A stretch of DNA of 64,000 nucleotides from Steromphala cineraria (lineage: Eukaryota; Mollusca; Gastropoda; Trochida; Trochidae). Both the position numbers and the translations under genes were made by a program. Below are positions 11,101 through 23,200 of this stretch, one piece after another. The stretch is taken from assembly GCA_916613615.1 (NCBI GenBank), contig OU744725.1:62318575-62382574 (forward strand), in the 5' to 3' direction. Within the stretch, counting starts at the first letter, position 1. Each line of letters opens with the position of its first letter. Under the pieces are notes generated by a model. That model did not search any database and was not told where the DNA came from. It was given only the letters and a program-made list of their open reading frames with translations.

Positions 11101-14100
11101 AAAGTTTGTAACAAAATCTTTTGAATTATGTACACAAACATTCATTAAGAACCCATATCTCTTAAACGGGGATCGACCAAGTGGTCCTTTTTCCGGTAGC
11201 CTTCCTCATTTATTCAAGACAGCTACAACTACGCACTTAAAGATTGTTTGTTTATTTACCTGCGTTTCCTAGTGAAAACTTATGTAATTTGGAATATCTT
11301 TGCGGTATCGTACCATTACCATTACGAAAACGAAACGGATTATGTTGACATTTCACTACAGAAGTTCAAACTTATCGTACATGAAGATTTCATACCCAAT
11401 AGGTCATTGAAGTGACCAGGGTCATTTTCGAAAAGACTATATTAATTATCTCTACAAAATCCTTCAAAATTGACTTACAGCTTTAAAACAGGTCATATTT
11501 GTCCTTTGTCAAGTCAATGTCACCGTGCTAACGTTTTTCAGATAGTCGATATGGAATGTTTGAATGTCATATTTCAAGAAAATAAAATTTTCGAAAATAT
11601 CAGTCTAAGTAAACCTAGCCTCAATATTATCCGTTTCACTCCTATACTGAGTCTAGAAAGGTCTAGTAGAGGGTCGCGTCTGCCGACCTTTCTGCGACCT
11701 ATGACCCTCCAACGTTATACGTGCGAAGGCAGACTATTGTGGCTTGGTAAGCTGAGTTCTGATTGGTCAATTCGATACGTGGGCTGACGCGACCCTCTAT
11801 TAGACCTTTCTAGACTCAGTATAGGAGTGAAACGGATAATATTGAGGCTAGGTTTACTTAGACTGCGAAAATATAAACCTCCTGTCTAATCATCATGCTT
11901 AAATTCGAAACTGCACACGAGAGGCCAGACGATCCTAACACATTTAAAAGGTGTTTTTTTCACAATGGGTATTTCTATGTCACTACTGGTGAAGATAGCT
12001 AATTGACAAACCAAGCTTAACTAAAATCCCATGATATTTGCACTTACATTCAATAATAAGTGAACAAACTTTTTGTAACCGTATTGCTGGTTTATGATAA
12101 CAAAAATGAACACCAAACTTTCACAATTTATTATAGCTTAAATGTTTATGACATAACCGTTTACATCTCATTTAGACTAACTAAGACACCAATGAATATA
12201 GTTTTTTTGCTTAATTCATAAAAAATAGCTGTGTCGCATTGGAATATATACCCCTTGTCATAAGATAAGCATGTTTCATCCTTTGAAGTATTTTGTAGTC
12301 ATAGGCAGGGACCCGTAGCATTGGAATAGAAATATTTTAAGAATTTCATCTAATTGAACCAACTTCATTGCGATAAATAGTTAGTGTTCGTTTTAAACTC
12401 TTATTAGATTCTTGACATCTCATTTTCAGCATAATCATTTTCCCCCACCGCGCACAAAGCTATCAAATTTAGGCAAGATAACTTCATGCATTCTCCTCTT
12501 TAACCATAGCATGTAGAATCTTATCTATTAAGAGAATTATCATGAAGCATTTCCTTCCCACCTAGCCATGAGCAAGGCGACCCTCCCGCCCATCCAGTCC
12601 ACTGCACCACGGATCCCTGTGTTCCCTGCAGTCAGACCCACGGAGTCCCCTGTAGTCTTTGGTCCAAGTCTCCCTCCGCTTGTAGACATAGGCAAGTCGT
12701 CTCGCGTCCGAGGAGCTGACAGGAAAAGGGTCAAGACAACCCGTGGGTTCGACAGCAACGATGGACTGGCGCAGCAGAAGCCCAAGGCATTGCAGAGGAA
12801 ACTGTCTCTGGATCTGCCTCAGGATGAGTCTAGGGTGTCTCGACTGATCAAGGATGTCAGTGGATCAAACCTGAAGCCTAAGGACGTCAGGCGGATTCAG
12901 AGGAAGATCGAAGTTGAGGAGGAGTTGAAGGAAAGAAGACGTCGAGCAGTAGACAAGACCTGGCCGATAGACGATGAAACTCGTGAGGAGAACAGGACAG
13001 GGCACTCTCTTATGTCCAAGACGATCTGCGAAGACCATTCTGTCTGGTCTGCGACTAGCGAGGCTCGCAGAGCCTACAGAACCTCGTCTGTCCGTGGTGA
13101 TCGTACGTGTCCTTACTGTTTTGTTAACGTTTGGTAATTTCAACCAATCAATTTTTAGTTCTTGATTCCGTATTCATTGGGCGTTCTTGTTTGACATTCA
13201 TTGTACATGTACACGTAAGGCACTGAGCTTGTCCCGAAAATCAGTCAAACAAAATAATAGGTATCCTCACTATCGTATTCGTATTAATGTTGATCTAACT
13301 AAGCCTCTATCACACAGTGACAGAGAGAGCCCCAGGACAAGTGGTCAAGCTACCCGAGATCAAGAGGCCGAAGTTCGTCCCTAAGAAGGAATCCACTCCA
13401 CGGAATCCAGTTCCGCCTAAAGCACAGGATGCCACTAGGGCTGCAGGATTCCTCACCAGGAAACCACAACCGGTTTCAGCTCGTGTGAACCGTTACTATT
13501 TCAAACCGGATCCCTTGTTGGACGAGCTTCTTGATTTCGATGACCTGCCAGATTATAGTGCACCAAAGGTCGTCTCCAGACCTGTACACCACAGACGCCA
13601 CGACTCGGACCCTCGACTGCGCAGGCCCAGTGACCTCATAGCAAGACGGAAGGTTCATCGTTTTGAGACAACTGTATCACGTGACCTGCCTTATTGCCAG
13701 CAGAGGCTGATCCCCGACCACAGGGTGAAGTTGCCACCCGTCATTAATAAAGGTTTGATTTCTTTTCTTTAGGTTTAATATCAAATATAAGAGAAGTTAA
13801 TTATTTGCATGATGAAATCATCCTATGTATACAATGTTATTGGTTAACTTATGGTTGAACTATGGGCGATGGCATACACACCGTTTTCTTCTAAAGTTTA
13901 AATCAATTACGTATTGCATAAAATCTTTGAAAGAAACACCAATATCGACTCATCATTCACATGACGGAACAGAACAGAAAGGTTGTGACATAAAAATTGT
14001 TGTCGTAATATTTATCTTTTACTTAAGTTCCTTATTATCATCAAATATCATGATGACGTCTTAGATTGGCAGGACTTGTCAGTCCTTCGTTGATATATTT

Positions 14101-17100
14101 TTCTACAACAGAGTTACTTTTCATGTCAATCTCAATAAATTTAGATCAACTGGTTTTATATATGGTCATACTATGACACCTGTTGATCTAAATGTATTTA
14201 GATTGCCATCATGTTCCTATTTTTGCATACATTTTACATTAACGAATCTAGAAGGGAATGTGCACCCCTCCAAGAGTTCTCAATCAAGAACTGTAGACAG
14301 TCTCGTACATGATACACAGTTTATGGCAGGGAACTTATATTCAGTAAACAAGCAAATTTTCCTTTGGATGCATGTATTTAATGCAAATTAATAATTTCAA
14401 TAGTTGTTCTTTTACTCGAAACAACAAAAATCCTGTATTCGCTACTGTTTATCAAGCAGCGACCATATGCACGCATGGCTACAGAGAGCAATCTTTAGGA
14501 TATCATGTGGGGGGTGAGATGTGAGAAGGGAAGAGAGGAGGACTGAGTTTGGTGAGGAGGATGCTGAAGAGGATAATTATAAACGGTAGCGGATACAGGA
14601 TTTTGTTTGTTCCTTGATTGAGGGTTATTCTTCACAGTTCCTTAAAAGTCATGTTAGAATAACCCGTCATGTCTCAGTCTACATCATACAATCCCCCTTT
14701 ATGGATACATATTCTTGATGAAAATTATTCATTTCAATAGTTTCGAAAAGAGTGCACTCCTCCCAAAACAAAAATCTTCCCGTTTTCATTTTTCATCATA
14801 TCCACACACCCTTAATTGACGGGTATTCTTCTCATTTCCTAAAAAGTAATGATAGAATAACCCTTCATGTTTCTACAGCATACAATCCCCCTTGATATCT
14901 TACTTCTTCGATGTTTGCTAGCTCCAGTGCGTCCAGTCCCCACAGAGACGTGTCCTGTGGATCCTCTGGAGGGCCTGGACTCCTTGCTCCGTGAGGCTGA
15001 GCGGGGAGAGGTACAGAGGAGGAGACAGACTACACGGCCAACACTTGAGACTTGTGATGATCCCCTGAATGGCCTCGATGAACTTCTGACAGATATAGAA
15101 CAGATTGCAGAAGCAAGGGACAGAAAACTCGCTGGTAACTTGTTAGAATTCTCGCTAAAGATTCAAATCGGTTGAGAAGTGTGAATTAATAGACCGATCC
15201 AGTCTGTCAATCAAATCTCGCGCATGCGTTATATCAGCCAATCAGAACGGCGATTTCGCTACGCGAATTTGTCAACTTTACTTCCGGGGACAAACAAAGC
15301 GATAATGGCGACTCGTTTCTGTTGTTGCAAATAATATTTAAAATGACGTTCTTTACAATATTTATGCATCGATGTCATGACATAAGTATTCCTCATGGTG
15401 TAGGGTAGCAAGGTTACCGTTATCCAACGAAATTTTTTTTGAAATGGCTTACTACATGGTAAAAAACAATCACGGGTCGGACAAGTGTTCGAAGGTGAGA
15501 ATTTGTTCGAATTACGCACTTTTCAAGTCACTCCCATAAACTTTCAACAAGGTGACAGCTCTAAGTACCCTTTGATAATTTATCTTCAGTACTGTATGTT
15601 TCTGAATCAACAGTTCATTTAAGTTGATCGAGATCATTAATAGCAATCCTACACGTTGACATTTCGGCAATTTTCGAAATTTCGCCATATTGTAAACAAA
15701 CTATGTTGGACGTCTTGTTGTGCAAAATACGGCGAAATATCCCACTTAGAAATAATTAAATATCAAAGACACTTGCAGGCATTGAATTTTTGATAAATAT
15801 AAGGTTTTCTGCATTTCCATTTCACTCATTATGTTCTATATATGTATTTTGCTCTAACCCATAGTTTAATTTATGTATAGCTTTCATGCAAGCAGTAGGC
15901 TATTATCCCATGCATTACCTTTCAGACATTTGATACTAACAAAACTTGAATATATTCTTGCCTGTAAGATTAAACATGAAAAATATATCATGTTCATTTT
16001 AAATATTTCAATTTTACAGTTCAATTGTTAAATTTATTTTCAAATATTTGACCAAAGAAAACCTAAGTATTCAAACAAATTATTTTATTACCTCATTAAT
16101 TGAGGTGCCAGACTGCCAGTCTAGGCATATAATTAAAAACTTAAGCTATGCAACAATCAACTTTTCTGTCAAAGCTGTAACAATAATTTTTTAAATGAGT
16201 CAATAACCCAAACTGTTCAAAACTATCATTTTAAGAGTTTTTGTGACCATAGATCAGTTGACAAAAATACATCTGATACTATTCTTTATCAATCAAATAA
16301 AACTTGGTGCATATACGAATGTCCATGATTTGGAATACAATAAGACAACAATCAAAATAATAAATAAAAATAAAATTTCATAGGTGAAATCTTGATCAAT
16401 AAAGCTATTTTTATTGCTGTTTACTCATATGTTCAGTGATCACTGATAATTGTTTCTAATCCCATTCTACTGTTTTTACTTTGGAAACCTGAAATGCAAT
16501 ATTTATGTTAAGCAAAGATTTATTTTATATTTTCAAGATTGATTACTTCCAGGATCCCTGATATTTTGTGTTAAATAATTTTCACAAAACATTGTTACTA
16601 TTATAACAATTATATATTTAAAAAAGTTCATAGTGTCACTTAATTTATTTGGATCTTTCAGTTTTGAATTCTTTAACAAAATTTAATGTACAGTGAAATC
16701 TATGTATGGCTGTAGGCTTTTCTACTGGAAATTTGGTCATATATCCATATCCAAATCACAAATAAATTTAGATCAAGAGGTTTAATATAAGCATGATAAG
16801 AGCATACTGTTGTATGACAAAATATAAGATCTGCATGTTGATCTAAATTTATTTAAATTGATATTTTCAAGATCCTGAATGAAGCCTGTTAAATATGTAA
16901 TTTTTTTAAATTTTAAAAATCATCCCTGTGTATTCACCTCCTATACAACTTAACATTCTCTCTTTTACTGTAGATATTTGGAATTCATTAAAGATTTATA
17001 TTTGGCTACATTTGAAATATAATTTTTAAAAAGCAAAATATAAATGTATATATACTAAATGTATGATGGTATGGAGTGTCGCCAAATGATATTTTCTAAT

Positions 17101-19601
17101 GGTATTTGTGAATAAGAATTAATCTTTGATGATTTATGTACAGTCAATTGATTTTTGAAGGGAGACTCATTTGGTAGTTGAATTTTATTTTTTAAAAAAG
17201 GTAACCTTTGAAGGAAACATGAAAATGATTACCATTTAAAGGATAGTATAAATTACATATACTGCAATAATATTTTGAGAATATTAATTTTTTTAATGAA
17301 TATATATGATCTCTGTGTAGTATAAAAAGATATATCAATAATTAGTAATGTAAATATTGTGTGTCCAAAAAATACAAATATGGCAACTAATTTTAAATGT
17401 TGTTTCAAGGATTAAAATTCTAAATAATGGATTTAAAAAACAAATTATGTTGACTGATCTAGATGTGTAATAGTCAACAACTGAGCCTATGCGACCATGA
17501 CAATGATTTATCAACATAGTTAAGTAAAACAGTTTCTCGACTAAAAATGAAAAATAATCAACTTATTGATGATTAATTGAATTAAACATGTAGTGGTAAA
17601 ATGTGTTATGAAAGCCTTAAATTACCTAGATTGTACGGCAATTTTCAAAAGTACCGTAATGGGAATATATTCCGAGTTGTAATGCGTTTGTTTACAAAAT
17701 TGTCGACGACTTCTCTCGCTCTGGGCATTGATAAAGTGTCAAAATTACTTCTCATTTGTTGATAAAATGAAGATTTATCAAAGCTATAGGTATATCTTGA
17801 ATGTTTTTGTTAGATAATGTGAGTTATGAACGACATTAGCATGAACGATAGCCAAAAGATTCGGCAAGTGACATTGTTTAGATACGCGGCCCGGCTCGCC
17901 TGAGCTTGAAACTTGTCCCCTCAAATATTTCAACCAATCACGTCGTAGGGGGCGGGGCTTAACTGCTCTCGACTGGATCGGTCTATTGTGGCTCAATATT
18001 AACTTTAATTAAGGTTACACGAATGGTTTTTACTTTAAAAGCTTATGCATATCTGTCCCCTCGTGAATTCAGTTAGTGGTATGAAGTGCTTTTGACCTAC
18101 CTCATCCTAAGAATCTCAATCTCTGATTGGTCCACGTGTTACTGGATAAATACTGATATCACCCTCTTGAGCATGGTAATAAATTATTTATACCCTGCCT
18201 CGATCACTTCAAGGTTGCTTTTGACCAACCGATATGTTAAGTCAAGTCAAAGCACTAACGCAGTTTTCCTTACTATTTAATTTAAATGTTATACGCATTT
18301 TGTTTGAACATTCGGTAAGATAATTCGTTTTATTATATGATTGGCGGTGAAATACCGAGATCTATCAATGAAAATAAACCGTGTTATCAGTCACTAGTGA
18401 CAATAACAATGGAACGTGTTATCAGTCACTAGTGACTGATAACAACAATGACCTGACGTCATCGAACAATGCTCTGACGCAATGACACGCTCATGACGTC
18501 ATGTTGTCGCTTAGGCAACGGGCTCTCATCGGAGCCGACTCAACGTAGATGCGCTTGAATTTCGAAAGAAAAACAACGATTTAGTCATAAAATAAATAGA
18601 AAATTTGTCTTTTCTTGACAAATACCATGTTTATCTCATCTCGTGAGGCAGAAAAATTGTATATTATCACTCGTGGCTGCGCCACTCGTGAAAATATAAA
18701 CTTTCTTCCTCACTCGATGAGATAAACATGGTATTTGTCAAGAAAAGACAAATATCCTCTAATTATTATATGGCGAGCAGTGAAATACTGGGATTTATCA
18801 GTGAAATAAACTGTCTATCAAGCTACAGTGAAAATAACTTATATTTTCACTGCGAACGGTGACTGATATAATTTGACGTCATAAAACAATGGTCTCACGC
18901 GGCGAATTGGCTTATGACGTCACAGTGTTACTGTGGTGACGGGCTGTTCCGCTCGGCGTGAAAATGACACTTTTCGGGCGTATTTACAATGGTAAAATCA
19001 TATAATAAATAGAATATCCGTCAATTCTTGACAAATACCATGTTTATCTCATCTCGTGAGGTATACGTAGAAAAGTTATATATTTTCACTCGTGGCTGCG
19101 CCACTCGTGAAAATATAACCTTTCTACCTCACTCGATGAGATAAACATGGTATTAGTCAAGAAAAGACAGATATCCTCTATATACCATTCAGACGTGGGC
19201 GTAGGGATATATCTGGCTCTCGCTTGGTGTTATGCAACTCGCCTTCAGCTTAAATACTTAACTTAACTGAGCTAAGTGTTTGCGTATTCAATTTCAAAAA
19301 ATTATAAGTGGGCCTTGAGAATGCGAGAATATGTGAGCCATATGCCTTGACTTGACTGATTTCAGCATCACTAAGGAGCGACACCCCTAAAGTCGTCAAT
19401 GAGAAGAGATCTTGTGGATCGCGAGCAACCTTCGCATCGGATGATGACTGCACATCCTTATCGGGAAGCGTGGACTCGTGCTCGAGCCTGTGGGCCCAGG
19501 TTGAGGAGATGAAGAAGATGCACGAGGAGAAGAGGATGGAGAGGAAGAGGCGACAGAGGCTGTTGGAGTTTGGGGAGGAGGGGGAGGATGAGGAGGTGTG
19601 A
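8111..19601 (+). CDS. Uncharacterised 503-aa protein, complete six-coding-exon gene
   Basis: Coding exons are 8111-8161, 8287-8326, 12566-13102, 13318-13752, 14922-15134 and 19366-19601. Introns are GT-AG, the phases agree at all five junctions, and the sum is 1512 bp ending in TGA. The start ATG (8111) is the first in frame after an upstream stop. I do not recognise the family. Residues 1-17 (MTFLDELKKTKLAAVKL) form a short amphipathic helix. Residues ~32-100 are proline- and arginine-rich and look disordered. Residues ~135-159 are a highly charged, probably helical stretch. A short acidic-hydrophobic motif recurs: DPLLDELL at 274-281, DPLEGLDSLL at 368-377 and DPLNGLDELL at 401-410. A serine/aspartate cluster (~452-466) precedes a charged, coiled-coil-like C-terminus ending in EEGEDEEV. 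No signal peptide or membrane segment is seen. A cytoplasmic or nuclear adaptor role is only a guess. The intron 4 donor (GTTTGA) is weak. Confidence 0.85.
8809..9323. mobile_element. TIR element in intron 2 (~515 bp)
   Basis: Ends are TGCTCCAGATAA and its exact inverse TTATCTGGAGCA. The interior is rich in TGCGTA/TACGCA words. No coding capacity and no clear target duplication. It lies in the long intron between coding exons 2 and 3. Confidence 0.6.
9895..10000 (+). mobile_element. Family 1 MITE, 3' fragment with poly-C expansion
   Basis: This matches the last ~100 bp of family 1. The five-C run found just before the terminal repeat in other copies is here a run of 20 C (9961-9980). The TIR is decayed (AAAACGTGTTATTGTCCCTT). 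Confidence 0.7.
10200..11205. mobile_element. TIR element in intron 2 (~1.0 kb)
   Basis: Ends share about 30 bp of inverted repeat: GGAAGGCTACCGGAAAAGG at the left and CCTTTTTCCGGTAGCCTTCC at the right, extending inward through CCAC.TGGTC. There is no transposase frame, so it is a non-autonomous DNA transposon. No clear target duplication is seen. Confidence 0.75.
11250..11530. repeat. Dispersed repeat related to 60400-60680
   Basis: Stretches such as GAAAACGAAACGGATTATGTTGA and CTCTACAAAATCCTTCA recur in diverged form in the right-hand duplication (near 60485 and 60618). This marks a dispersed repeat of about 280 bp in intron 2. Confidence 0.5.
11601..11865. mobile_element. 265-bp palindromic MITE with 9-bp target duplication
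   Basis: It starts CAGTCTAAGTAAACCTAGCC and ends with the inverse. The inverted repeats are about 80 bp long and nearly perfect, around a ~105-bp unique centre. It is flanked by identical 9-bp direct repeats CGAAAATAT (11592-11600 and 11866-11874). Long TIRs with a 9-bp duplication are typical of Mutator-like elements. It lies in intron 2 of the plus-strand gene and has no coding capacity. Confidence 0.85.
14127..14205. repeat. Short hairpin repeat (79 bp)
   Basis: Arms of about 24 bp (AATTTAGATCAAC and inverse) surround a ~30-bp loop. A related hairpin with the same arm core lies at 16751-16860, so this is a dispersed miniature palindrome. Intron 4 of the plus-strand gene. Confidence 0.65.
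14618..14897. repeat. Direct repeat pair abutting an exon
   Basis: Two diverged copies of ~90 bp (14618-14705 and 14812-14897) share GGGTATTCTTC/GGGTTATTCTTC, AGAATAACCC and CATACAATCCCCCTT. Each carries a small internal inverted repeat. The second copy ends about 25 bp before the splice acceptor of coding exon 5 (14922), so it supplies the intron's 3' region. Confidence 0.7.
15188..17987. mobile_element. 2.8-kb element with 17-bp TIRs in intron 5
   Basis: The left end AATAGACCGATCCAGTC is matched exactly by the inverse GACTGGATCGGTCTATT at 17971-17987. Both subterminal zones carry CCAAT boxes (15230, 17934), and the right one also has a GGGGCGGGGC box. The interior is AT-rich and has no transposase-like frame. 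The host intron would be about 1.4 kb without it. Target duplication is not clear. Confidence 0.65.
16751..16860. repeat. Short hairpin repeat, second copy
   Basis: Inverted arms with core AATAAATTTAGATCAA and TTGATCTAAATTTATT surround ~60 bp. Same arm core as the hairpin at 14127-14205. It lies inside the 2.8-kb TIR element. Confidence 0.6.
18331..18762. repeat. Hairpin-bearing repeat, tandem copy 1
   Basis: First of two adjacent ~420-bp copies. The right part folds into a long hairpin: a TTTGTCTTTTCTTGACAAAT arm from 18604 pairs with its inverse ending near 18754 around GTGGCTGCGCCAC. The left part has CACTAGTG palindromes and two TGACGTCA sites (18454-18461, 18494-18501). Intron 5. Confidence 0.8.
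18764..19180. repeat. Hairpin-bearing repeat, tandem copy 2
   Basis: Second copy, diverged from the first, with the same order: GGCGAGCAGTGAAATACTGG start, two TGACGTCA sites (18873-18880, 18915-18922), then the long hairpin centred on the TGGCTGCGCCA core. It ends about 185 bp before the final coding exon. Confidence 0.8.
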
Positions 19602-20045
19602 GAAGGGGTGGGGTGGTAGGGAGGTGTGAGGGGAGCGTTGGGGAGGTGTGAGATGGATTGTGGTCCGGAGGAGGGGTAAAAGGGTGGCGAGGAGATCCGA
19701 GAAGAGAGGAGAGGAGGAGGGGGAGAAGAGAAGAGAGGAGGAGGAGGAGGAGGACTGAGTTTGGTGATGATGACGAGGAGGAAGAGGAGCAGAAAGATGA
19801 GGCAGAGAGAGACAGAGATAGTAGTTTGGAGCTATGAAGAGAGAGGAGTTTGGTGATGATGATGATGATGATGATGATGAGGATGAGGAGCAGAATGATG
19901 AGAAGTAAGCGAAAGAGCAATAGTAGTAGGAGCTACGACGAAGGGGGTGATGGTGAGGTGTAAAGGAGGAGATGGTGGAAGTGGAGGAGTTGCATAATGA
20001 GAGAGGTGTGACAAGAGGGATAGAAGATTGTTGAAGAGGAGAACT
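19602..20045 (+). repeat. GA-rich low-complexity tract after the stop codon
   Basis: Purine-rich sequence of GAGGAGG, GGTGTGAG and (GAT)n blocks directly follows the TGA of the plus-strand gene, probably in its 3' UTR. A module reading GGACTGAGTTTGGTGA occurs at ~19750 and in variant form at ~19840; a related one lies in intron 4 near 14540. The final exon's own acidic codons look like part of the same purine-rich expansion. No AATAAA is present. Confidence 0.75.
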
Positions 20046-20226
20046 TTCATAAGTCTATGTTGTGCTATAGAACTTTAAGAAGTCTATACAATACTTGAGA
20101 ACTTTCCTAAATCTGTGATGGGCCTTAGAATTCTTTAATATCTTATAAGTCTATTTTCAACTTTTCATTTTGCAATTAAGCTTAAGAACCATCAATGGCT
20201 AAAGAGTTAGAACTTGTTAGAAGTTG
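20046..20226. other. Degenerate lead-in to the minisatellite
   Basis: Loose repeats of AGAACTTT and AAGTCTAT words resemble decayed minisatellite units. No gene. Confidence 0.5.
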
Positions 20227-23200
20227 TAGAACTCTGCGTTACTGTGAGTCTAAAGTGTACCCTATAAACCGTCCTAAAGAACACTGTAACTGTGAGTCTA
20301 AAGTGTTCCCCGTGAACCGTGTTATAGAACTCTGCGTTACTTTGAGTCTAAAGTGTACCCTGTGAACGATGATAAAGAACAACACTGTTACTGCGAGTCT
20401 GAAGTGTTCCCTGTGAACGGTGCTAAAGAACACTGTTACTGTGAGTCTAAAGTGTACCCTGTGAACGGTGCTATAGAACTCTGCGTTACTGTGAGTCTAA
20501 AGTGTACGCTGTGAATGGTGTTATAGAACTCTACGTTACTGTGAGTCTAAAGTGTACGCTGTGAATGGTGTTATAGAACTCTGCGTTACTGTGAGTCTAA
20601 AGTGTACCCTGTGAACGGTGCTAAAGAACACTGTGTTACTGTGAGTCTAAAGTGTACCCTGTGAACGGTGCTAAAGAACACTGTTACTGTGAGTCTAAAG
20701 TGTACCCTGTGAACGGTGCTATAGAACTCTGCGTTACTGTGAGTCTAAAGTGTACCCTGTGAACGGTGCTAAAGAACACTGTGTTACTGTGAGTCTAAAG
20801 TGTACCCTGTGAACCGTGCTAAAGAACATTGTGTTACTGTGAGGCTAAAGTGTACCCTGTGAACCGTGTTGTAGAACTCTGCGTTACTGTGAGTCGAAAG
20901 AGTACCCTGTGAACGGTGCTAAAGAACAGTGTGTTACTGTGAGTCTAAAGTGTACCCCGTGAACGGTGCTAAAGAATACCGTGTTACTGTGAGTCTAAAG
21001 TGTACCCTGTGAACCGTGTTGTTGAACTCTGCGTTACAGTGAGTCTAAAGAGTACCCTGTGAAGGGTGCAAAAGAACAGTGTGTTACTGTGAGTCTAAAG
21101 TGTACCCTGTGAAGGGTGCTAAAGAACACTGTGTTACTGTGAGTCTAAAGTGTTCCCCGTGAACGGTGCTAAAGAACACCGTGTTACTGTGAGTCTAAAG
21201 TGTACCCTGTGAACCGTGTTGTAGAACTCTGCGTTACTGTGAGTCTAAAGAGTACCCTGTAACCGGTGATAAAGGACAATGCGTTACTGTGAGTCTAAAG
21301 AGTATCCTGTGAACGGTGCAAAAGAACAGTGTGTTACTGTGAGTCTAAAGTGTACCCTGTGAACAGTGTTGTAGAACTCTGCGTTACTGTGAGTCTAAAG
21401 AGTATGCTGTAACCGATGCTAAAGGACAATGCGTTACTGTGAGTCTAAAGTGTACCCTGTGAACGGTGCTAAAGAACACTGTGTTACTGTGAGTCTAAAG
21501 TGTACCCTGTGAACGGTGCTAAAGAACATTGTGTTACTGTGAGGCTAAAGTGTACCCTGTGAACCGTGTTGTAGAACTCTGCGTTACTGTGAGTCTAAAG
21601 TGTACCCTGTGAACCGTGTTGTAGAACTCTGCGTTACTTTGAGTCTAAAGAGTACCCTGTGAACCGTGTTGTAGAACTCTGCGTTACTTTGAGTCTAAAG
21701 AGTACCCTGTGAAGGGTGCAAAAGAACACTGTGTTACTGTGAGTCTAAAGTGTACCCTGTGAAGGGTGCTAAAGAACTCTGCGTTACTGTGAGTCTAAAG
21801 TGTTCCCCGTGAACGGTGCTAAAGAACACCGTGTTACTGTGAGTCTAAAGTGTACCCTGTGAACCGTGTTGTAGAACTCTGCGTTACTGTGAGTCTAAAG
21901 AGTACCCTGTGAACGGTGCTAAAGAACACTGTGTTACTGTGAAGCTTAAGTGTACCCTGTGAACCGTGTTGTAGAACACTGTGTTACTGTGAGTCTAAAG
22001 TGTACCCTGTGAACCGTGTTGTAGAACTCTAAGTGTACCCTGTGAACCGTGTTGTAGAACTCTGCGTTACTGTGAGTCTAAAGAGTACCCTGTGAACGGT
22101 GCTAAAGAACACTGTGTTACTGTGAGTCTAAAGTGTACCCTGTGAACGGTGCTAAAGAACACTGTGTTACTGTGAGTCTAAAGTGTACCCTGTGAACCGT
22201 GTAGTAGAACACTGTGTTACTGTGAGTCTAAAGTGTTCCCCGTGAACGGTGCTAAAGAAAACCGTGTTACTGTGAGTCTAAAGTGTACCCTGTGAACCGT
22301 GTTGTAGATCTCTGCGTTACTGTGAGTCTAAAGTGTACCCTGTGAACGGTGCTAAAGAACACTGTGTTATTGTGAGGCTAAAGTGTACCCTGTGAACCGT
22401 GTTGTAGAACTCTGCGTTACTATGAGTCTAAAGAGTACCCTGTGAACGGTGCTAAAGAACACTTTGTTACTGTGAGTCTAAAGTGTACCCTGTGAACTGT
22501 GTTCTAGAACTCGGCGTTAGTCTAACGTGTTCCCCGTGAACGGAGCTAAAGAACACCGTGTTACTGTGAGTCTAAAGTGTACCCTGTGAACCGTGTTGTA
22601 GAACTCTGCGTTACTGTGAGTCTAAAGTGTACCCTGTGAACGGTGCTAAAGAACACTGTGTTACTGTGAGTCGAAAGTGTACCCTGTGAACGGTGCTAAA
22701 GAACACTGTGTTACTGTGAGGCTAAACTGTACCCTGTGAACCGTGTTGTAGAACTCTGCGTTACTGTGAGTCTAAAGTGTACCCTGTGAACGGTGCTAAA
22801 GAACGCTGTGTTACTGTGAAGCTAAAGTGTACCCTGTGATTGGTGCAAAAGATAACTGTTGCTGTGAGTCTAAAGTGCACCCTGTGAACGGCGATATAGA
22901 ACTCGGCGTTACTGTGAGTCTAAAGTGTACCCTGTGAATGGTGATATAGAACTCTGCGTTACTGTGAGTCTAAAGTGTACCCTGTGAACGGTGATATAGA
23001 ACTCGGCGTTACTGGGAGTCTAACGTGTACCTTGTGACCTGTGTTATAGAACTCGGCGTTACTGTGAGTCTAAAGTGTACCCTGTGAATGGTGATATAGA
23101 ACTCTGCGTTACTGTGAGTCAAAAGTGTACCCTGTGAACGGTGATATAGAACTCGGCGTTACTGTGAGTCTAAAGTGTACCCTGTGAACGGTGATATAGA

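Noticed and set aside
12540..12785. Minus-strand frame over exon 3 of the plus-strand gene
   Set aside because: Antisense shadow of a spliced coding exon with consistent plus-strand phase.
19396..19920. 174-codon minus-strand frame rich in Ser/Leu/Pro
   Set aside because: It is the antisense of the last coding exon and the GA-rich tract; low complexity explains the open frame.
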